Part shown: piece after piece, positions 28,254-32,314 of the stretch
Position numbering within the stretch: position 1 is the first letter of the stretch
How the letters are laid out: every line of letters starts with the position of its first letter
DNA from: Blastococcus sp. MG754426
Lineage (GTDB): Bacteria; Actinomycetota; Actinomycetes; Mycobacteriales; Geodermatophilaceae
DNA: 32,314 nucleotides
Assembly (NCBI RefSeq): GCF_021699055.1
Contig: NZ_SSXC01000047.1
Span: 1 to 32,314, forward strand
Reading direction: 5' to 3'
Notes under the pieces: generated by a model
The model's input: the letters and a program-made list of their open reading frames with translations, nothing else
Database searches by the model: none
Told to the model about the DNA's origin: nothing
Translations under genes and position numbers: made by a program

Positions 28254-29021
28254 TCAGGAGCCGGAGGAGCGGCTCTGCACGTTCTCCTTGGACTGCTGGG
28301 CCTGGCCCTGCACGTTGTCCTTGGACTGCTGGGCCTGGCCCTGCACGTTGTCCTTGGACTGCTGGGCCTGACCCTGCACGTCCTGCGCGGCCGACTGGCC
28401 TTCCTGCTTCACGGTCTCGGTCGCGTCCTGGGCGGTGGACCTGACCTCCTCCACCGCGTGCTGGGCGGCCGGCTTGAGCTGCTCGCCCATCTCCTGGGCT
28501 GCCTCCTTGGCGGGCTGCAGCAGGGCGTCCTTGTTCTCGCGGAACGCGGTCTCGGCCTGGTGGGCGAGCTCCTGCTCCTTCTGCGTGGCGGGCAGCAGGC
28601 TGGACACCAGCCAGCCCGCACCGAAGGCGATCAGCCCGGCGGCGAGCGGGTTGCCCTGTGCCTGGCGCACGATCGTGTCCGGTGCCTGCTGGACGGCTCC
28701 GACCGCGGACGACGCCGCGTCCTGCACGCTGCCGGCCGCGCTCGACGCCGCGTCCTGCACGCTGCCGGCCGCGCTGGAGGCCGCACCCTGCACGGAGCCT
28801 GCCGCGTTCGAGGCCCGGTGCTGGGCCGTGGAGGTGGTGTCGTGGGCGGAACCCATCACCTTCTCCTTGAGGGAGGTCATGCGGCCCTTGGCCGCGGTCA
28901 CCCTCCGGTCCACGACGCGGGACGGGTTGACCTTCTCGTTGAGGGCGTCGACGTCGTAGCTGAGCTCGCGCCGGGTGTCCTCGATCTGCCGCCGGATGAC
29001 GTCCGGGTCACTGCTGGTCAT
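28254..29021 (-). CDS. DUF3618 protein with LEA-like 11-residue repeats
   Basis: The protein has 255 residues. The N-terminus matches DUF3618: I-R-R-Q-I-E-D-T-R-R-E-L-S-Y-D-V-D-A-L. It is followed by repeats of A-S-S-A-A-G-S-V-Q-D-A (about 68-105). A hydrophobic segment (about 122-143, L-A-A-G-L-I-A-F-G-A-G-W-L-V) anchors it in the membrane, then a helical Q/A/E/K-rich tail ends in three copies of V-Q-G-Q-A-Q-Q-S-K-D-N. Alanine-rich 11-mers with charged positions recall group 3 LEA proteins, which protect membranes and proteins during drying. ATG at 29021 has GAGGAG upstream. It is the last gene of a three-gene operon. Confidence 0.8.
   Translation of the reverse strand: MTSSDPDVIRRQIEDTRRELSYDVDALNEKVNPSRVVDRRVTAAKGRMTSLKEKVMGSAHDTTSTAQHRASNAAGSVQGAASSAAGSVQDAASSAAGSVQDAASSAVGAVQQAPDTIVRQAQGNPLAAGLIAFGAGWLVSSLLPATQKEQELAHQAETAFRENKDALLQPAKEAAQEMGEQLKPAAQHAVEEVRSTAQDATETVKQEGQSAAQDVQGQAQQSKDNVQGQAQQSKDNVQGQAQQSKENVQSRSSGS
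28277..28375 (-). repeat. Three tandem 33-bp repeats encoding 11-residue units
   Basis: Near-identical units start at 28277, 28310 and 28343. They differ at one or two bases and are in frame, encoding V-Q-G-Q-A-Q-Q-S-K-D-N type units. A fourth copy begins at 28376 and diverges at once. Confidence 0.9.
28721..28819 (-). repeat. Second 33-bp repeat array in the same gene
   Basis: Units start at 28721, 28754 and 28787 with the shared word cctgcacg. The first two are nearly identical and the third is diverged. They encode A-S-S-A-A-G-S-V-Q-D-A units and keep the frame. Confidence 0.8.
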
Positions 29022-29047
29022 GGTTGCGACTCCTCGCGGTCTGGTGG

Positions 29048-29572
29048 TCAGTGGGGCTTCATGGCGCCGGGCACCTGCTGGAGGGTGTCCACGGTGCGCT
29101 CGGGCTTGGGGTTCACCTGCTGGAACTTCTTGCGGCCCATCACGTAGGCGACGGCCCCGACGACGCCCCACAGGACGGCCACGATGAGGGCCGCCAGGCC
29201 GGCGTCCATGACGTTCTCCAGCGCCCACCAGAGGGCGAAGGACAGGAACATCAGCACCATGTAGCCGGCGAACCCGGCGGCGCCGAACATCCCCGCGCCC
29301 TGGCCGGCCTTCTTGGCCTCGGTCTTGAGCTCGGCCTTGGCCAGCTCGAGCTCCTGGCGCATCAGCGTGGAGAGGTCCTTGGTGACCTCGCCGATCAGCG
29401 CGCCGACCGAGACGCCCTCGACGTCGGGGTGGCCGGACTCGGTGGTGGGGGTGCCCATGTCGCCGCTGTAGTGCTGCTGGCCCTCGGGGTAGTCCGCGGC
29501 GTAGTTCTGCGCCGTCGGCTCCGCGTAGCCCTGCGACCCCGCGGGGGTGGCGCCGGAGTAGGGGGAGCTCAT
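29048..29572 (-). CDS. Phage-holin-family (DUF1469-type) membrane protein
   Basis: The protein has 174 residues. The first 45 residues are Tyr/Gly/Ser/Gln-rich and probably disordered. A helix at about 55-90 contains T-K-D-L-S-T-L-M-R-Q-E-L-E-L-A-K-A-E-L, the hallmark of the Phage_holin_3_6/DUF1469 family. Two membrane helices follow (about 95-117 and 122-145), then a basic tail. Despite the name, these proteins are common chromosomal envelope proteins and are not evidence of a phage. ATG at 29572 sits one base past the upstream stop, so the genes are coupled. DUF1469 and DUF3618 genes are frequent neighbours in actinobacteria. Confidence 0.85.
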   Translation of the reverse strand: MSSPYSGATPAGSQGYAEPTAQNYAADYPEGQQHYSGDMGTPTTESGHPDVEGVSVGALIGEVTKDLSTLMRQELELAKAELKTEAKKAGQGAGMFGAAGFAGYMVLMFLSFALWWALENVMDAGLAALIVAVLWGVVGAVAYVMGRKKFQQVNPKPERTVDTLQQVPGAMKPH

Positions 29573-29573
29573 C

Positions 29574-30419
29574 TCAGCGCACCTCACCGGGCCGGCGGGC
29601 GGGGTCGTCCCAGCCCGAGGGGGCGGTCGGCGGCACCGCGCTGCCGGCGGGGGGCACCGTGCCGTACGGCGGCGGGGGCAGCGGTGCCCCGGTACCCGTC
29701 CCCGCACCCGTCGTGGCGGTGGAGTAGCCCGAGTACGTCGGCGCCGGGTCGACGTAGTTGGTGGGCGTGCTGCGGTGGTGCTGGCCGTGGTCCTGGCCCG
29801 ACCCGGAGTCGCTGTGCACCGCCCGCGCGCCGCTGGTCAGCCGACCGGCGAGGACGCCGGCCGCGGCGGCGCCGAGCAGGAACAGGCCCGGCTTGCGGCG
29901 GGCGAAGGTGCGCACCTCGTCGAGGAGCTGCGCCGGCTCGCGGTTCTGCAGCTTGTCGGCGAAACCCTCGACCAGGCCGGAGGCCTGGTGGAGCAGGTCG
30001 CGGGCGGGGCCGGGGGCGCCGTCGCTGGTGCCGTCGGCCAGGCCGCGCAGCTCCTGGGCCAGGGACGAGAGCCCCGTCGCGGCCTTCTGCTGCTGGGCGA
30101 CCGTCTGCTCCTTGAGCTGGCTGCGGCCCTGCTCGAGCAGGTCCTTGGCCTGGCGCTGCGTCTCGCCGGCGACGTGCTTGGCCTGGTCGGCGGCGGTCGA
30201 GGCGACCTGGCTGCCGGCCTGCGCGGCCGTCTGCCCGACGGCGCGGGCCTCGCCCTTGGCGACGTCCTTCGTCTGCTGGGCCTCGCCCTTGGCGACGTCC
30301 TTGGTGTGCTGCGCCTCGCCCTTGGCGGCGTCCTTGGTGGACGTGCTGTCGGTCGTGGTGCTGGTTCCCGTCGTGGGCGGAACCGGCGGCGGGAACGGGG
30401 CGTCGATGGAGTGAGTCAT
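29574..30419 (-). CDS. Ala/Gln-rich LEA-like protein with membrane helix, first gene of the envelope operon
   Basis: The protein has 281 residues. A disordered Pro/Thr-rich start is followed by 11-residue repeats K-D-V-A-K-G-E-A-Q-Q-T (about 30-58), a long charged helix (about 60-130), and a hydrophobic segment near 193-208 (G-L-F-L-L-G-A-A-A-A-G-V-L-A-G). A Pro/Gly/Tyr-rich disordered tail completes it. No enzyme motif is seen. The 11-mers resemble group 3 LEA sequences. ATG at 30419 has GAGGAGG upstream; longer frames that reach into the hydratase gene are artefacts. It heads the operon with the DUF1469 and DUF3618 proteins, and all three probably line the inner membrane. Confidence 0.78.
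   Translation of the reverse strand: MTHSIDAPFPPPVPPTTGTSTTTDSTSTKDAAKGEAQHTKDVAKGEAQQTKDVAKGEARAVGQTAAQAGSQVASTAADQAKHVAGETQRQAKDLLEQGRSQLKEQTVAQQQKAATGLSSLAQELRGLADGTSDGAPGPARDLLHQASGLVEGFADKLQNREPAQLLDEVRTFARRKPGLFLLGAAAAGVLAGRLTSGARAVHSDSGSGQDHGQHHRSTPTNYVDPAPTYSGYSTATTGAGTGTGAPLPPPPYGTVPPAGSAVPPTAPSGWDDPARRPGEVR
30259..30337 (-). repeat. 33-bp repeats encoding K-D-V-A-K-G-E-A-Q-Q-T units
   Basis: Units start at 30259, 30292 and 30325 (gcgacgtccttcgtctgctg type). They are in frame and encode 11-residue helical repeats. Confidence 0.8.
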
Positions 30420-30456
30420 CGGTCCTCCTCGGCATGCTTCGTGGTCGGTGGGAGCG

Positions 30457-30481
30457 CTACCCCGGCGCCGTTCCGGCACAC
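30457..30481 (-). promoter_or_regulatory. Possible stress sigma (SigB-type) promoter of the envelope operon
   Basis: On the minus strand GTGT (30481-30478) and GGGGTAG (30463-30457) are 14 bases apart. This resembles the actinobacterial SigB-type GTTT-N-GGGTAT pattern with mismatches, 38 bases before the ATG. It would fit a stress-induced LEA-like operon, but the match is imperfect. Confidence 0.3.
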
Positions 30482-30616
30482 ATCCGGCCGGTGCGTTACC
30501 GCGGGTGGACGGCCGTGACGTCGTCGGGTCGGCGCCTCGTGGGTTCGGGCGCGAGAGCTGGTGTGCCCCGGCGCATCCGTGCGTCCCGGGGCGCGGTCGG
30601 GTGGTGGCGGTGGAAG

Positions 30617-30642
30617 GGGCCGGCGCAGCGCTGCACCGGCCC
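30617..30642 (-). terminator. Hairpin downstream of the enoyl-CoA hydratase gene
   Basis: The arms gggccgg (30617-30623) and ccggccc (30636-30642) pair perfectly, and the loop contains the inner palindrome cagcgctg. It lies about 75 bases past the hydratase stop. No gene is seen in 30420-30717: it holds this hairpin, the possible SigB-type promoter and otherwise unremarkable GC-rich sequence. Confidence 0.5.
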
Positions 30643-30717
30643 TCTGCCGCTCGCGAGAAACCCGTTCCGCGCAGCGGGTCGGGTACCCGCGCCCGGGCGT
30701 GGCCGAAACGCCCGATG

Positions 30718-31497
30718 TCAGCCCGACCAGGGAAAGCGCGGTGCGCGGCGCTCCGTGAAGGCGGCGACGCCCTCGGCCAGCTCCCCGGCGGCGATCGTCT
30801 CGCGGTAGCGGGCGGCGGCGAGCGCCTCGCCGTCCCCGCCGTCGGCGAGCGCGGCGACGACCTCCTTGGTCGAGCGCTGGGTGAGCCCCGAGCGGGAGGC
30901 CAGCACGGCGGCGAACCGGTGCGCCTCGGCGTCGAGGTCGTCGGCGTCGACGAGCCGGTCGACCAGGCCGGTGCGCAGCGCGGTCCCCGCGTCGACCAGC
31001 TCACCGCTGTAGAGGAGGTACTTCGTGGTGGCCGGTCCGACCAGGTCCACCAGCGCCCTGGTGGAGGCGGGCGTGTAGACGATCCCGACCTTGGCCGGGG
31101 TGACGCCGAAGACCGCCGTGGGGTCGGCGAACCGCAGGTCGCAGCAGGTCGCGAGCTCCACCCCACCCCCGATGCAGTGGCCGCGGACGACCGCGAGCGT
31201 CGGCTTGGGGAAGCTGCGCAGCGCCGCCTGCGCGGCGAGGTTGTGCCGCCGCACCTCGGCCATCGGGTCGACGGGGTCCGGGCCACCGAGGAGGTCGGAG
31301 ATGTCGGCACCGGCGCAGAAGCTGGGCCCGGCGCCGGTGACCAGCAGGGCCCGGACGCCGGGGTCGTCGGCGAGCGGGGCCAGGACGGCCGGCAGGGCCG
31401 CCCACATGCCCACGGTCATCGCGTTGCGCTTCTCCGGCCGGTCGATGATCAGGACGGCGACCGGCCCGTCCCGCGTCACGCGGAGGTGCTCGGTCAT
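30718..31497 (-). CDS. Enoyl-CoA hydratase/isomerase family protein
   Basis: The protein has 259 residues, the standard length of the crotonase family. Oxyanion-hole segments are seen at F-C-A-G-A-D-I-S-D (about 60-68) and G-H-C-I-G-G-G-V-E-L-A (about 105-115). The first catalytic Glu position may be filled by E114, while the second (E144-type) position reads V-G-I-V-Y-T-P and lacks a clear Glu, so a simple hydratase reaction is not assured. It acts on a CoA thioester in the cytosol. ATG at 31497 is two bases after the metallopeptidase stop, so the gene is read from the same transcript. A hairpin follows. Confidence 0.87.
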   Translation of the reverse strand: MTEHLRVTRDGPVAVLIIDRPEKRNAMTVGMWAALPAVLAPLADDPGVRALLVTGAGPSFCAGADISDLLGGPDPVDPMAEVRRHNLAAQAALRSFPKPTLAVVRGHCIGGGVELATCCDLRFADPTAVFGVTPAKVGIVYTPASTRALVDLVGPATTKYLLYSGELVDAGTALRTGLVDRLVDADDLDAEAHRFAAVLASRSGLTQRSTKEVVAALADGGDGEALAAARYRETIAAGELAEGVAAFTERRAPRFPWSG

Positions 31498-31499
31498 CG

Positions 31500-32314
31500 T
31501 CAGCCCAGGTCGTCGGTGGCGAAGGTGTCGCAGCGGCCGGGGTCGCCGGTCTCGTACCCGGTGAGGAACCAGCGCCGGCGCTGCTCGGAGGTGCCGTGGG
31601 TGAACGCGTCCTGGTCCACCGTGCCGCTCCCCAGGTTCTCCTGGATGAAGTCGTCGCCGATGCGCCCGGCGGCGTCCAGCGCCCGGGCGATGTCGTCGTC
31701 GGTGATCTCGGCGATCAGCGGCTGCCCCGACTCGTCGGGCACCGTCTCGGCGTGGTCGGCCCAGGCGCCGGCGAAGCAGTCGGCCTGCAGCTCCAGGCGC
31801 ACGGTGCCGCTCGTGGGCCCCGACTCGCCGGGGGTGACCTGGCGGTTGATGCCCAGCAGGTTCTGCACGTGGTGGGCGTACTCGTGCGCGATCACGTAGG
31901 CGTTGACGAACAGGCCGCCCCGGGCGCCGAACTGCTGCTCCAGCTGGTCGAAGAAGCTGAGGTCGATGTACACCAGCTCGTCCGCCGGGCAGTAGAACGG
32001 CCCCGACCCGCTGGTCGCCCCGCCGCAGCTGGTCTGCACCGAGCCGGAGAAGAAGACGGTCTGGGTGGGGCGGTAGTCGGCGCCGAGCACCCCGGTCCAG
32101 TAGTCCTGGATCGACTCGATGTCGGCGACGACGGCGCACTCGACCGAGTCGTTGGCGTCGGCCCCGGTGCGGCACCGCTCCTCGAGCCGGCCGTTGTCGG
32201 CGGTCTGGCCCGGCCCGAGCCCCGAGAGCCCGCCGACGCCTGCGCCGGTGCCGTCGCCACCGCCGCCCAGGAGCTGGAAGAGGACCAGCACGACGATGCC
32301 GACCACCCCCAGCC
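31500..32314 (-). CDS. ypfJ: YpfJ-type neutral zinc metallopeptidase, N-terminus beyond the window
   Basis: At least 271 residues are visible; the frame is open to the right edge, so the start is missing. The first visible residues (G-V-V-G-I-V-V-L-V-L-F-Q-L-L) form the membrane anchor typical of the zinc_peptidase family (pfam04228). The catalytic motif is A-H-E-Y-A-H-H-V-Q (HExxH), and downstream L-E-L-Q-A-D-C-F-A-G holds the third-ligand region. The Y-I-D-L-S-F-F and Y-C-P-A-D segments are also family features. It should act outside the membrane. The physiological substrate is not known. The hydratase gene follows after two bases. Confidence 0.9.
   Translation of the reverse strand, partial: LGVVGIVVLVLFQLLGGGGDGTGAGVGGLSGLGPGQTADNGRLEERCRTGADANDSVECAVVADIESIQDYWTGVLGADYRPTQTVFFSGSVQTSCGGATSGSGPFYCPADELVYIDLSFFDQLEQQFGARGGLFVNAYVIAHEYAHHVQNLLGINRQVTPGESGPTSGTVRLELQADCFAGAWADHAETVPDESGQPLIAEITDDDIARALDAAGRIGDDFIQENLGSGTVDQDAFTHGTSEQRRRWFLTGYETGDPGRCDTFATDDLG

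Noticed and set aside
28277-28375. CRISPR-like array from 33-bp periodic repeats
   Set aside because: The repeats are gapless, in frame and inside a coding gene, with no spacers.
29048-29572. Phage holin as sign of a prophage
   Set aside because: The DUF1469 holin-superfamily label covers ordinary chromosomal envelope proteins, and no phage genes surround it.

Overview
The window is very GC-rich (most of it looks above 70 percent) with tightly overlapping genes, frequent GTG starts, DtxR/IdeR-type iron boxes, a FlbD protein, a SipW/TasA pair and LEA-like envelope proteins. This fits a high-GC actinobacterium, most likely of the Geodermatophilaceae type (Blastococcus, Geodermatophilus, Modestobacter). 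The assignment is an inference from gene content and base use, not from a marker gene.

Positions 1-3440 are the right end of a mobile or defence island. In order they hold the end of an IS3-family element, a HEPN-type gene fragment that abuts that end, a GHKL ATPase fused to a PD-(D/E)XK (Shedu-like) nuclease, the 3' half of a tRNA-Gly, the C-terminal stub of a tyrosine integrase, and the 3' end of tmRNA (ssrA) followed by a strong terminator. The two RNA-gene fragments look like attachment sites, so the ordinary chromosome begins near 3440.

Positions 3440-12555 hold an SDR oxidoreductase and a divergent XRE/MmyB-type regulator with a long nested inverted repeat between them, a 25-codon Cys-rich mini-ORF, two divergent secreted or membrane-anchored SGNH hydrolases, a solitary FlbD protein, and a three-gene membrane operon (polytopic protein, cupredoxin-like lipoprotein, polytopic protein). 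That operon is read from a MerR-type promoter shared with a divergent MerR regulator. Positions 12588-15449 are an iron block: siderophore-interacting reductase, ferric-siderophore binding lipoprotein, and a bfd-bfr operon, with two IdeR-like boxes. Positions 15506-18035 carry a PEP mutase/isocitrate lyase family enzyme, a methyltransferase and an acyl-CoA dehydrogenase.

Positions 18091-28042 are the most interesting part. A five-gene, end-overlapping operon encodes a receiver-PIG-L deacetylase fusion, an ATP-grasp ligase, a PHP phosphoesterase, a processive-type GT2 glycosyltransferase and a small membrane protein. Next to it lie an OmpR-family regulator, a TasA-like / SipW / Fn3-like / Hpt operon, and a PAS histidine kinase with a single-domain receiver. 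Together these supply every part of a His-Asp-His-Asp phosphorelay next to genes for an exported glycan and an extracellular fibre. Four 11-bp direct repeats of the kind bound by OmpR-family regulators sit upstream of the TasA-like gene. I propose a phosphorelay-controlled extracellular matrix locus.

Positions 28254-30419 hold a three-gene envelope or desiccation-type operon whose outer proteins carry 11-residue LEA-like repeats encoded by 33-bp DNA repeats. The window ends with an enoyl-CoA hydratase family protein and a YpfJ-type zinc metallopeptidase that runs off the right edge.
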